From Sergeia podlipaevii (lineage: Eukaryota > Euglenozoa > Kinetoplastea > Trypanosomatida > Trypanosomatidae), in contig JASANZ010002270.1 of NCBI GenBank assembly GCA_030849805.1, positions 62,001-126,000 on the forward strand: DNA of 64,000 bases, written 5' to 3'. Below are positions 48,662 to 58,073 of the stretch, piece by piece; within the stretch, counting starts at the first letter, position 1; each line of letters opens with the position of its first letter. The position numbers were made by a program, and so were the translations under genes. The notes beneath the pieces were generated by a model. That model ran no database searches, was not told the DNA's origin, and saw only the letters and a program-made list of their open reading frames with translations.

Positions 48662-48913
48662 ATGTCCTATGTGTTCGATGCGGAAGACAGAGCCAAGTCT
48701 CAGACTCAGCATGAGACAAACACAAAACAGATTGAGGGGAGCGACAACCCGAGTTCCTCTTCTCATCGTCTTACTCGTCCTCGAGTGAGCAGCATGCTTG
48801 GTAAGAAGATCGAGGTCGTGAGTGCTCCTAGTGCTGAGTTTATGCCAGACAATGTGGATCCTACACCTCAAAACAGTAAAAGGGGAGAAAGCAAATCGAA
48901 GACAGAGGAGTGA
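48662..48913 (+). CDS. Small hydrophilic protein
   Basis: An 83-residue protein, highly polar and without Cys or hydrophobic segments: MSYVFDAEDRAKSQTQHETN, a Ser run, HRLTRPRVSSMLGKKIEVVS, and a charged tail ending SKSKTEE. It is the first ATG after a good acceptor, and its even codon composition contrasts with the AT-rich spacer. It is probably intrinsically disordered; no family recognised. It is short but better supported than other small frames in the window. Confidence 0.62.
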   Translation: MSYVFDAEDRAKSQTQHETNTKQIEGSDNPSSSSHRLTRPRVSSMLGKKIEVVSAPSAEFMPDNVDPTPQNSKRGESKSKTEE

Positions 48914-50976
48914 ATGGTTCGTGTTTCAACAAGGACGCAGATACACATGAATAGAAAAAAAAATGTTTATCCGGGATTCTTTCACTTAGCTTCCCTTTTT
49001 TTTTCCCTCTTTTTTTTTTGTTCTATAGTGCTGTACATATACAAACAAACGAAGCGTCACTCTTTTTTTTTCTTTTCAGAAAACGTTTACCTGCTTTTTC
49101 CGTTCTTGATTGCGATCCTACCTTTTTCTCTCCCTTGCTCATTGGACTTCTTACCCTCTCCCCTTTGTCGCTGTAGCAGGCTTCTTGGCGCACCTGCACA
49201 AAGAAAAAGAAAAACAATATCATACGAGCCATTTATATATATATATATACGCAGGATGATTAAGAACGGTTGAGGTGTATCCTTCGCTTTTTTCTTGCTT
49301 TTTTTCATAGCACATTTATATGTTTTTGAGGGGAAGGGAAAAGGAACGAATATTTGAGAGAGAGAGAGACAACTGATGCCGGATGTACGCAGGATATTCA
49401 ACAACGCGTATCTGCAATGATAGTTTTTTTTTTTGCTTATATATGTTTACGCGTAGCGCTATTTTTATCGTTGTTATTATTCCATTGTTAGCTGTCGATG
49501 TGTCAGCAAGGAGATTTTTCTCTTCTTCTTTTCTTTTTTTTCCATCCACTGTTTATGATTTTCTTTTGTGTCATTCCTATTGTCGTGATAACGTTTTATA
49601 CAAAAAGAATGTCCTTTTTATATGTGTGTGGGGGTATGAGTGTGTGGGCTTTCAGTATAATCCGAGAGGAAGTTAGATAGATATACACATTTAAGGAGGT
49701 TTATGACACCTCTACTCATGAGAAAAATTCTATACAACAATTTTTTAACATTTTTTTTTCGTTTGAAGGAGGTGCTATTTCCCATTTAAGCCGATATGTC
49801 TCCTAAAACTGAAAGTGGTTTTCTTTCCCAATTTGACAAAGGAAATCATTACAGAACTGTCCTGCACCATGCGCTGAGAAACACTAACACTTGTGCTTTT
49901 CTCGTGTGCATATATTTTTTTTGTGTGTGTATGGATGCGGTTGTGTTTCTACAATAAGTTTTTGATTGCATGCATACATATATGCGTACGCACCTATCTG
50001 TATATATTTTAAGGCTCACGCATCTCCCATTTTATCTTGTGTATTCCTTCTGTAGGTGCTGTTTTTAATCGTTTTAAACACTTTCATACGTAGACATATA
50101 TAGGCTTCGAAGTTTTTTTTTTGTCAATTAGATTTATTTTTTCTATCTTGACAATTGTATAATTGCGGTTGCGTTAGTGTATGTATGGTCTCACAAATGG
50201 GGGACCATAGGAGGAAAGATTGCGACCCATTTGCGGATATATAGACGCTCTTCTCTGAGGACTTTCAGCTGTTCTGTGAGTGCAACAGCGTGTCTCTTGA
50301 GCGTAATGATTATTCTATCTTCCTTTTTTTTTTTGGGATGCCGTTGAGGCCTCCTTTACTGTTTCTGAACGACCTTTTCTCCCCTGTTGATTTATACGCA
50401 AAAAATTTTTTTTTTCCTATTTTTTTTTCTATACAGAGAGAGAATGTGTATGTATTTATATAAATAGAAGCGTGTGTGGGGTGGTATGATAGTTCCTAGA
50501 GGTTGCAGTGTTACATTGGTCAAAAAGGAAGAACGGAAGAAATTAAAAGAATGACGGTAAACTTCTTGCCGGTGACAGAACGATGTTTCTTCTTCTCGAA
50601 ACATTTTGCATCGTTTTTGCTCGATGAGGTTAAAGATATCCTTCCCCCCCTCTTTTACTTAGTATGTGCAACAAGTGAAAAAGAACAAAAAATAATAATA
50701 AATAAATAAATAATGATGCTTGCATGCGGTACCAACGACTGAGAGGGACATTACATAGCTTTTATAAGCACTTATGCAAATTGTAGCGTGACTGCGATAC
50801 CTGTGAATGTACGTTCTATACGCTATCACTTAATTTTTTTTATGTATTATTATTTTTTGATCTTTTTATCATTTCTGCTTTAGATACATATATATATATA
50901 TATCTTGCAATTAGTCATAAGGAGGAAAAACAGCAGTCCTTTTTTTGTTTTTGTGAGCCACAAATATAACTAGAGG
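48914..50976. other. Long spacer (2.1 kb)
   Basis: AT-rich with T runs, TA repeats (49233-49247, 50891-50903), a GA stretch (49353-49368), a AATA repeat (50691-50714) and a C run (50644-50651). Only a weak 52-codon frame at 50551-50709 was noticed and not called. The acceptor of the next gene is AG at 50956-50957 after a T tract at 50939-50952. Confidence 0.6.
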
Positions 50977-52065
50977 ATGTTTACTCTCTTCCACGAGCAC
51001 TTCAAGGTGCGCTACATGCCCCGTGGCTTGACGTCTTGGATATTTTTCCTCATATGCCTTCTTGCAGTGCTTGTCCTTCCTTTTATCATTGGTCTCGCCA
51101 TGCAGAACTTCTGGGTTGAGAACAATTTCTTTTTTCAAATGCCGTACGTGTATTTCACAGGACGTTGTGCCTTGCGCGTGACGACGGTGAGAGGCCGCGA
51201 GCTTCTCTGGACCTGCTCGGAGCTGTTTAACAGTAGATTCATCGATGGCACATCCATGGAGGTGTTGCCGTACTTTTCAATTTACGAGGACGACGAGGAC
51301 GCAAACAACAGAAATGACGTCGTGACGATGATGCTTACTGTTCCTATTGCTGAGATGGATGTCGATATATATAACAATAGCGATGCGCTGCCACCAGGTT
51401 CGCCAGTGGACGCTATTTCCGAGATCTTCTTCTTGCCCGAGTTTGTCTATCGCATCAAGAGCTATCTTCTCAAGTTGAATATGACCGCGGCACCGTTGTT
51501 ACAATATGTGCGCACGCAGCCGTACAACGGCAAGACGACGGACAATACAAACACCACCTTTAGCAGCGGACCGCTGTGCGCGCTGACCGAGGCCGACTTG
51601 CTGTTCCACTCGACGGAGAGACTCATCAATTCTCCATACGTGCACTACACCAACACCTACACAGACAGTCCTTTGGAGCTTTTTGCAAGACAACCAGCCG
51701 ATCTTATGAACCTCCCCAGTTTTGCGCGTCACTACACCGCACGAAATCAATCCGTCGTCCTCCGGGAGTACGTGGTGACTGCCGGTGGTCTAGATCTTCT
51801 GTCTGCCGAGGACGGCGCGGGTGCTATGCAGTTGGGAGAAGATTTGGCGCTGTTGAACGATTTCACGTGGCGGATCCGCTTGCGTATCCCCAAGGCGCAG
51901 GTGTTTTATGTCCCTTCATACGCCGAGGCCCTTAAGTGGGCGTGGGTGCAATACTTCGTGATTGCGTACCTGCTGCAGTGGTTCTTCTGGAAGGTGCGTG
52001 GCGTTATTGTGACGTTAGGGCTCATAGACACTACTGCTATCTTCGACGTAAAGACACTTAAATAG
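50977..52065 (+). CDS. TMEM231: TMEM231, ciliary transition-zone (B9/MKS) membrane protein
   Basis: A 362-residue protein with the TMEM231 layout: a short cytoplasmic start, a first helix at about 20-43 (WIFFLICLLAVLVLPFIIGL), a long non-cytoplasmic domain, and a second helix at about 325-345. Family matches are NNFFFQMPYVYF after the first helix, MMLTVPI (family F.LELP), and ALKWAWVQYFVIAYLLQWFF (family VKFAWVQY). Four or more N-glycosylation sequons lie in the lumenal part. TMEM231 is a transition-zone component that helps gate protein entry into cilia, here the flagellum. The leader is about 19 nt. Confidence 0.87.
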   Translation: MFTLFHEHFKVRYMPRGLTSWIFFLICLLAVLVLPFIIGLAMQNFWVENNFFFQMPYVYFTGRCALRVTTVRGRELLWTCSELFNSRFIDGTSMEVLPYFSIYEDDEDANNRNDVVTMMLTVPIAEMDVDIYNNSDALPPGSPVDAISEIFFLPEFVYRIKSYLLKLNMTAAPLLQYVRTQPYNGKTTDNTNTTFSSGPLCALTEADLLFHSTERLINSPYVHYTNTYTDSPLELFARQPADLMNLPSFARHYTARNQSVVLREYVVTAGGLDLLSAEDGAGAMQLGEDLALLNDFTWRIRLRIPKAQVFYVPSYAEALKWAWVQYFVIAYLLQWFFWKVRGVIVTLGLIDTTAIFDVKTLK

Positions 52066-52842
52066 TGTGTGTGTGTGTGTATATTGAAAGTTGCATGAGA
52101 GAAACAGCATCGTTGTCTATTGCCATGACAATGGCGGGTAGATAAGGGTATTCAACGTGTTAAGTGTTGACTATATTCTTCGCAATAGGGAATAATGAAG
52201 AGGGCTTGACCTTGCTCAGAATCAGTGTACTCTGCGTGCTATAGATGCGCCGCTGATAGAACAATTACTACCCGCTTGCATACACACACGTGTATATATA
52301 TATATACTTGGCAGAAGCAGCGGCAATGCATAGAAATGAATGCGAAAGGTTTTTTTTTCTTTTTACGCATAGAGAGAGAGAGAGCGGTTAGAGTAATGAA
52401 AAAAAAAATATGGAAAGAAAAGAAAGGCAAATATAAGCGTAGGAAGATCAGATGGGAACTCTATCTTCATGATGTGACCTGGACTCTTCATATATTTCAC
52501 GATGCTTTTTTTTTTTCCTTGTAGGGGTATTCGACGCTTTTGACATAAATTTTGCATTTCTCTAATTTTTTTTTTTTTTTTGGTTGCTAGTGGATTTCTT
52601 TTTAAATGTAAAGCAGATCATAGACTGATAAACACAGACATATACATAGTTTGATAGATAGATACAACCGATATAAAGGACGAGCACTATTTGGTGTACT
52701 TTTTTTTTTACTCAACAAAGATAGACAGATAAACATTGATCGTGTGATACTGACTTGAGTGGCAGATATAGATCTGTAGTGCCCCCCCCCGCGTTCACTT
52801 CTCTTATTTCATTTTATTTATTTCTTGACCTCCTCTGCTTTC
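52066..52842. other. Spacer, AT-rich
   Basis: GT repeat right after the stop (52065-52081), TA repeat (52294-52306), GA repeat (52372-52385), a T run of about 16 (52566-52581), GATA-type repeats (52655-52668) and a C run (52783-52791). The tubulin frame opens upstream at a TTG (52825), but its first ATG is 52843. No other gene seen. Confidence 0.65.
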
Positions 52843-54468
52843 ATGGCAACGCTAGTCGTGATGGTTGGCCAATGCGGCAACCAACTCGGTGATGAGCTAT
52901 TCACACAATTGTGTGCCATCAAATCCGTCAGCGCACGTGCAGGCGCGCCTTCGTCCTTCTTTGCGAGCGATGGCATGGCACGGTGCGTTCTCGTTGACAC
53001 AGAGCCCAAGGTGGTGCAGGGTGTGCAGCGCCGTCACAGCGACTGCATTCGCGCCGAAAATGTGGTATCAGGGCAGTCAGGTAGAGGCAACAACTGGGGG
53101 CTTGGCTATTACGGAGTGAACAACCCCAAGAGCCAGCGGAGCGAGCAGCGGTCGGCCGCTGTGCAACCCGCCTTCCGTAACATGGGCAGAGGCCAGCGGG
53201 AAAAAGACGATGGAGTGCTAAGTGCAACGCTGCGCGCGATTCACATGGAGACCCGTCGCACGAGTGAGTGCGCCGAGTTTGAGGCGATTTTTATTTTTCA
53301 TAGTCTTGTTGGTGGCACGGGCAGCGGGCTTGCGTCACGGCTAGCGGAGAAAATACGTCTTTACTTTGTAGAAACAGGCGAGGGTGTCCCTGCGATCGAT
53401 GAAAAGTTTGAGGACAGAATGGCACGTGCGGACGGGTTAGATGGGATGCTTGTCGAGAAGCGTCGCGCCAAGTATCTGCTGAGTGTAGCAGTGGCTCCTC
53501 AGAGGGGAGGCGAGCTCTCCACACAAGGACTGAACGCCGCTCTCACTTTGCAAGTGCTGCACCGCTGTGCAGACGCGGTGCTGCTCCTGCGCAACGACGA
53601 CGCGATGGGCACTCTGGGAAGCGGGCAGATTTCCGCCATACCACACTGCGGTACCTTCAAGGAGACCAACGAGGTCTTTGTGTCTCTGCTGCTACCACTG
53701 TTCAACTATGGAGAGGACATTGGCAGAGGAGGAGGAAGTGTACGCAGCACCGGCATAGGATCCCTTGTGCGGCAATGCGCGCCGTGTAAAGCGGAGTTAA
53801 CCGGAGGAAACAACATTTTAACGTTAGTACCGACACCTCAGCGTGTTTATGAGCGTCTGCGAGGCTGTGCGCATCGGTGTCGTCTGTACGCGATATCAGG
53901 ATGCAAGCAGTTTCTACCTGGCTGCAAGCCCGAGGTTCCTGTGACTGTCTTACTGAGCAGCACAGCCGCTTCTATTTATGAAGGGCAGCAACACGGACGT
54001 TCCGAATCAGCAGCAGAGGGACGTGATGGTGGACGATCTGCTCCCCTGTTTAGCCGACGAACAGCCGCACGTCGGGTGGATGTGGCGCAGTGCCCTCCGG
54101 ACCGCAAGCCACGGTGGCATACTGGGGATGAAATAGATGACGGGGATTCTGATCATGGGGTGAGCGAAGAGGATGCGGTGTACGGTGAGGTGCCTGTGGC
54201 GGCCCCAGCGCCACTAACTCAATATTACAGAACGCTCCGCCGCGCGCCGGTGGCGAAACTGTACGAGGAAATAGAAGGTGTACTGGTGATGAACCAAGCC
54301 CGCGAGCTGAACGCTTCTGTCTTGTTTCCGCTTCTTCGCTCTGCTGCACTCAAAGTAAAAGTTGGCGCCTTTATTGCGATGTACGAGGATGTTGGCGTGG
54401 ACACTCATCGCATCACAAAGGCATACCAGAGTGTCGCAGAGTTTCTCTCTTACTCGGAAGAACTGTAG
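52843..54468 (+). CDS. Divergent tubulin, delta/zeta class
   Basis: A 541-residue tubulin-superfamily protein. N-terminal GTP-binding motifs are clear: VVMVGQCGNQLGDELF at 5-20, CVLVDTEPKVV near 48-58, GRGNNWGLGYYGV near 80-93, and HSLVGGTGSGLASRL near 153-167. SVAVAPQRGGELSTQGLNAA and DAVLLLRNDDA follow. The VDTEPKVV and GNNW..GY patterns fit delta and zeta tubulins better than alpha, beta, gamma or epsilon. It is about 90 residues longer than standard tubulins, because of inserts near 96-125 and 385-455 (charged, SAAEGRDGG and DDGDSDHGVSEED). Trypanosomatids have delta, epsilon and zeta tubulins for basal-body triplet and appendage formation; which of delta or zeta this is needs a tree. Confidence 0.88.
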   Translation: MATLVVMVGQCGNQLGDELFTQLCAIKSVSARAGAPSSFFASDGMARCVLVDTEPKVVQGVQRRHSDCIRAENVVSGQSGRGNNWGLGYYGVNNPKSQRSEQRSAAVQPAFRNMGRGQREKDDGVLSATLRAIHMETRRTSECAEFEAIFIFHSLVGGTGSGLASRLAEKIRLYFVETGEGVPAIDEKFEDRMARADGLDGMLVEKRRAKYLLSVAVAPQRGGELSTQGLNAALTLQVLHRCADAVLLLRNDDAMGTLGSGQISAIPHCGTFKETNEVFVSLLLPLFNYGEDIGRGGGSVRSTGIGSLVRQCAPCKAELTGGNNILTLVPTPQRVYERLRGCAHRCRLYAISGCKQFLPGCKPEVPVTVLLSSTAASIYEGQQHGRSESAAEGRDGGRSAPLFSRRTAARRVDVAQCPPDRKPRWHTGDEIDDGDSDHGVSEEDAVYGEVPVAAPAPLTQYYRTLRRAPVAKLYEEIEGVLVMNQARELNASVLFPLLRSAALKVKVGAFIAMYEDVGVDTHRITKAYQSVAEFLSYSEEL

Positions 54469-54807
54469 ATTGCTGGTCGGTACTTGCTTTCCTGCCTCTC
54501 ATCCTTTTTTCATTGCATTTTTGTTAATTGTTAGTAACTGTTTATCATGTGTATGTGACTCGAAGCGGGGGCTGCTATTACTATTCTATATTTATGCAAT
54601 GAAGGTTCGAGGCGCTCTCTATGTATTTAAAGTTGATTGCTGTACTCATCCTTTGTAGTGACTGTTGGACATGACTATGTGCGAATTTGCCTTTTAAAAA
54701 ATTTCTTTTGCCTCTTTTTTTTTGTCCTTTTTTTCCTCCCCTCCCCCTCTTCATTGCAAAAGAACGAAGGAAAGAAAGAACCGAATAATCACGGTGAAGA
54801 CATCGTA
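54469..54807. other. Spacer, pyrimidine-rich near its end
   Basis: Contains a T/C-rich tract (54703-54757) followed by AG-containing purine stretch GGAAAGAAAG near 54770-54779. No gene seen. The downstream PPR frame stays open through it from a TTG at 54637. Confidence 0.65.
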
Positions 54808-56421
54808 ATGCTAATATCACTTGCAAAGAGCAGTAGAGGTTGTGTAGGGCGCTGCTGCTGGAGTGTGCTGCGTGCTCCTCTTAGCAGTGCGAGTCACGGC
54901 TCTTTTCAAGTGTCACGCCGTGCGTTTACACTTCCATTAACGGAAAGACTGACGCGGCCGGTGGGCTCTTCACCAAGTGAGTCGTATGTCCAGGAGCTGA
55001 CGGGGAAAGATAGTTTGCGAAAGGACGACGAGGGGAAAGGCAGTTCACCTTACAACTCCAATAAAGGGAGACCTGGGGCGACAGACGCCCCTTTCGCATT
55101 CGCCATTACAGACGCTGAGCGGGGTATTTTAGATCACGGTGTGTCTCCAGAGGCGAAAGACTTCATTGCAGAAGCTGAGGCGGAGTACCGTGCGAGCGTG
55201 CGCTACCTGAGTGAAGCACCTGAGCACGCGAGAGCGGGCCTCCCAGAAACCGAGCAGCGCATCAACCCAGCGACTGGGCAAGAAGAGACAATTACCCGCA
55301 TTGCAGCCCCGTTTGGTGAGAGCTACGTGCCGTCCAGCATGGAACGGTACGCGCTGCGTGGTCACGTGCCGGAACTTGACGCGCAACGCGACGCCACAAC
55401 TCGTGCACCGCTGATGGACGAGCGCGCTCAGCTGAATCTGAGAAAGGAGCGGCAGCTCAGTGAGCTTCTAGCGAGCCCCATGCCGCTGCTGCCCAAGGTG
55501 CGTGAGGCGACTTCGCTCTTGGAGGACTGTTATTCTCAACAGCTGGCGCTGTTGCCACCCACTGCGGAAACAGTGATGATGCTTATGTCGCGCGCGAGTC
55601 TGCAGCTGCGCTTGCGTGGCGCTGGCGATGGCACATCAGGGGACCCACAGGACGTCCCACTACTCGCTGACATGCGTCTACTCTACGCACATCAGAAGCT
55701 CTGCTTTACTGCCCCGACACCGCTGACGGTGGAACATTTGATGGTGACAGTGAGTGCGGCGCTACTGCCAAGTAAGAGTCTTTTTCACTTTGCGAATCGC
55801 CTCTTCCTTGACTGCGACAAGTACGTGGTACTACCCACGCGCTCCACTTATACGGCCTTCTTTGCAATTTGTCAGACGAACGACGCCATGCCTTTTGCGA
55901 TTGCGCGCTTCAAGGATGCTGTAGCAGAGCTAAATATCTCGCTAGACGCGGGCATGGCCACTGCGCTTCTCAAGGGCCTCAACGAGGGCGGATACACTGC
56001 GGAGGCGGTCTTGTTACTGGGGCGGCTTCAGCACGTCCCGATGGCGACGATGCTTTTCAACGCGACTCTGGAGACGCTGCTGCTGTCAAAGGATCCTCTT
56101 GCGTGCTTTGCCACCTACGAAGCACTACAGCCCGCATCTTTGAAACCCAACGCTGAGACGTTTACTTTGCTCTTGTTGGCCTGTGAGCAGTCGGGGCAGT
56201 GGGGCCGGGTAACAAAGCTGCTGGCTGACATGCAGAAGAAGAAAGTAAAAGGCAACCGCCAGACTCTCAATTTGATGTTAAAAGGTCTAATGAAAGAGCG
56301 CCTCAACAGCTACGCGCTACAACTCTATGAGACGATGGAGCGGAAGGGAGTAGATGTGTGGCCCGCGCTTGAACAGGGAGTGAGGCAGTTGCCTTGTTTT
56401 AAACGTTTACCACGCCATTGA
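54808..56421 (+). CDS. Pentatricopeptide-repeat (PPR) protein, mitochondrial
   Basis: A 537-residue protein; 54808 is the first in-frame ATG after the T/C tract. The N-terminus (MLISLAKSSRGCVGRCCWSV, then SFQVSRRAFTLP) is a typical mitochondrial presequence. Degenerate 35-residue helical repeats fill about 285-530, clearest at the end: NAETFTLLLLACEQSGQWGR with VTKLLADMQKK, and RQTLNLMLKGLMKERLNSYA with LQLYETMERKGV. PPR proteins bind single-stranded RNA; in trypanosomatids many are mitoribosome or RNA-processing factors. Residues 60-230 lack repeats and may be a ribosome-contact or structural domain, by inference. Confidence 0.82.
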   Translation: MLISLAKSSRGCVGRCCWSVLRAPLSSASHGSFQVSRRAFTLPLTERLTRPVGSSPSESYVQELTGKDSLRKDDEGKGSSPYNSNKGRPGATDAPFAFAITDAERGILDHGVSPEAKDFIAEAEAEYRASVRYLSEAPEHARAGLPETEQRINPATGQEETITRIAAPFGESYVPSSMERYALRGHVPELDAQRDATTRAPLMDERAQLNLRKERQLSELLASPMPLLPKVREATSLLEDCYSQQLALLPPTAETVMMLMSRASLQLRLRGAGDGTSGDPQDVPLLADMRLLYAHQKLCFTAPTPLTVEHLMVTVSAALLPSKSLFHFANRLFLDCDKYVVLPTRSTYTAFFAICQTNDAMPFAIARFKDAVAELNISLDAGMATALLKGLNEGGYTAEAVLLLGRLQHVPMATMLFNATLETLLLSKDPLACFATYEALQPASLKPNAETFTLLLLACEQSGQWGRVTKLLADMQKKKVKGNRQTLNLMLKGLMKERLNSYALQLYETMERKGVDVWPALEQGVRQLPCFKRLPRH

Positions 56422-56806
56422 GAGACTGTCGCACCTACAAAAGTGCAGATAGAGAGAGAGAGAGCGGTACTGCGCATTTATGACATTTTCACACTTCGGT
56501 ACACTATATTTATATGCTGTGATTAAAGGCATAAATATCATAATTGTTATTGAATAATTATGCATGCAAAGCTGTGTAGTTTCTGTGACCCTGGTAACTG
56601 TTCACTCTGAAGATCTACGTTTTTACCACCTTATTTTCATTTTCTAAGTTGAAATGGCATACATATTATTATATTATTATTATTTTACTTTTCTGTTTCC
56701 TTTCTTTTTCTATTAAGGTACACTTTTTTATTATTCAATTGTTGTTTCTGCTGCTGTAAGCAATACATATATATCTAGTTGATTCTATCTCTGGTGGTTG
56801 GAAACT
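56422..56806. other. Spacer with acceptor of the first RPB12-like gene
   Basis: GA repeat (56451-56464), AT-rich DNA with ATT units (56664-56683), then a T/C tract ending TTCTATTAAG, AG at 56716-56717. No ATG lies between that AG and 56807. Confidence 0.65.
56690..56717 (+). promoter_or_regulatory. Acceptor of the first RPB12-like gene
   Basis: Pyrimidine tract CTTTTCTGTTTCCTTTC followed by TTTTTCTATTAAG. An 89-nt leader without ATG follows. Confidence 0.6.
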
Positions 56807-57049
56807 ATGTCTTCCGGAATAAAACAAGAGCTCAAGGTGGAGGAAAAGCTCGGCACTCAGGGCACTCGGGGAATGGACGAGTTCGAGCAACCCGTGCCGC
56901 GTGCTATGTACACGTGCGCTAATTGCACCACGCAGGTGCAGTTCTCCGCGTCAGATAATCTTCGCTGCCCCTACTGCGAGTTTGCGACTGGCTCCTCGAC
57001 GGTGTTTTACAAGCTGCGCACTCAGGCAACCACGTATGACACTATTTAA
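56807..57049 (+). CDS. RPB12: RNA polymerase subunit RPB12/RPABC4-like zinc ribbon, copy 1
   Basis: An 80-residue protein. A charged start (residues 1-30) is followed by MYTCANCTTQVQFSASDNL, RCPYCEF and a tail with FYKLRT. The Y-x-C-x2-C ... (D)xxRCxxC ... YK.RT order is the signature of RPB12 (RPABC4, archaeal RpoP), the smallest zinc-ribbon subunit common to RNA polymerases I, II and III. The C-terminus (QATTYDTI) lacks the Arg end of yeast and human proteins. A second RPB12-like gene follows 324 bp downstream. Confidence 0.85.
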   Translation: MSSGIKQELKVEEKLGTQGTRGMDEFEQPVPRAMYTCANCTTQVQFSASDNLRCPYCEFATGSSTVFYKLRTQATTYDTI

Positions 57050-57373
57050 ACTAAAATCTGCATATATATTTTTCTCTTACGCATGAGTGTGTGTGCCTGT
57101 GCGCCATTGTGTTTGGATATACACGATTTTTTTTTTTTAAGACATGTCTGGGACTGTTGTTCCTTTCCTTTAGACAGCAATGCGCTAATGTGCGTGCGTC
57201 TGTCTCTCTCTCTCTCTGCGTGAAGAAGCTAAGAACTGCAGAGCACGTTACTCCACATTTTTTTCCTTTGAAACGATTTTTCTGTTTACCGCTACATTCT
57301 CTTTCCCTTACACTCCTTTTTTTTTCAAAGATAAAACAGCAACATTTTGATATACAGTTGCCTGCGTTATGAT
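57050..57373. other. Spacer between the two RPB12-like genes
   Basis: T runs (57127-57138), a CT repeat (57200-57217), then a strong T/C tract and CAAAG with AG at 57329-57330. A minimal ATGATATGA frame at 57369-57377 overlaps the next start codon in another phase. Confidence 0.65.
57296..57330 (+). promoter_or_regulatory. Acceptor of the second RPB12-like gene
   Basis: TTCTCTTTCCCTTACACTCC then a T run and CAAAG, AG at 57329-57330. It is independent of the first copy's acceptor, so the two genes should yield separate mRNAs. Confidence 0.62.
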
Positions 57374-57607
57374 ATGAACCAGCCTCCTGCCGTCCGCAGT
57401 TCAGGCGCCAGTAGCCCGGTAGTTGGAGAGCCAACCACAAACAACAATAATTGGTGCGTGTGTGCGACATGCTTTACACCACTCCCTCTACCACGGCCTA
57501 TGATGTCTGTCACACCCTTTCAGTGCCCCCAGTGTCGCCTGGCAGGTACAGACGTGAAGCTGCTTTATACGCGTAGGGCCTTCCCGAGTGAGTACTCGAC
57601 AAGGTAG
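57374..57607 (+). CDS. RPB12-like zinc-ribbon protein, copy 2 (divergent)
   Basis: A 77-residue protein. Residues 1-32 are polar (Pro, Ser, Asn run). Then WCVCATCFTPLPLPRPMMS, FQCPQCRLAG, VKLLYTRRAF and SEYSTR. The C-x2-C ... C-x2-C spacing and the LLYTRR...R end follow RPB12 (yeast LLKART...EAR), with four extra residues in the knuckle loop. It is thus a second, divergent RPB12-type protein next to copy 1; its Arg-terminated tail is closer to the standard than copy 1. A pol-specific version of this shared subunit, or another zinc-ribbon factor, is possible. Confidence 0.72.
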   Translation: MNQPPAVRSSGASSPVVGEPTTNNNNWCVCATCFTPLPLPRPMMSVTPFQCPQCRLAGTDVKLLYTRRAFPSEYSTR

Positions 57608-58073
57608 ATGGATCACTCCCTTGACAGGTGCGTTAGTGTCAGTCGTTTAATTGGGCGATGGTACACGGGAACACAAGAGCGACCCACCACCCTTTTTTTT
57701 TTGCTCGTTTTTTTTTTTCTTAAATACTTGCTGGATGGTTTTTTTTGCCCTCTTCTGCTCACTAAGTATATGCGCCAAATATCAATGTTTAACACTTGAA
57801 GTACAAAAAAAAAAAGCAGCAATCAGTTTGTTAGTATTGACGCCCTCCCCCCCCCCTTCTTCCCTCTTCTTCTTTATATCAAAAGTGAATCATTGATATA
57901 TGTATTTTGCATGGTACCTACAACACACATATGTTTTTCTTCTCTCTCTCTTTTTTTTTTTTTCCCTTTTGTCCATTTAGTACCTGCAAAAAAATAATGG
58001 AAATAGGAACGTCTCTATTTGCAGAAACAACAAGAAAAGAAAATCCTCTTTCATCCTTTATTTTTTTTTTCGT
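57608..58073. other. Spacer, T-rich
   Basis: Multiple T runs and a C run (57847-57857). A T/C tract at 57940-57979 ends in CATTTAG, AG at 57980-57981, the likely acceptor of the next gene. A second T run (58060-58070) directly before the ATG has no AG after it. Confidence 0.65.

Noticed and set aside
50551..50709. 52-codon frame with protein-like text
   Set aside because: Preceded by other ATGs after the nearest acceptor and followed by an AATA repeat; too short to support without conservation data.
54600..54615. GGTTCGA-like box as a possible tRNA B box
   Set aside because: No matching A box, stem pairing or terminator pattern around it; no tRNA could be supported anywhere in the window.
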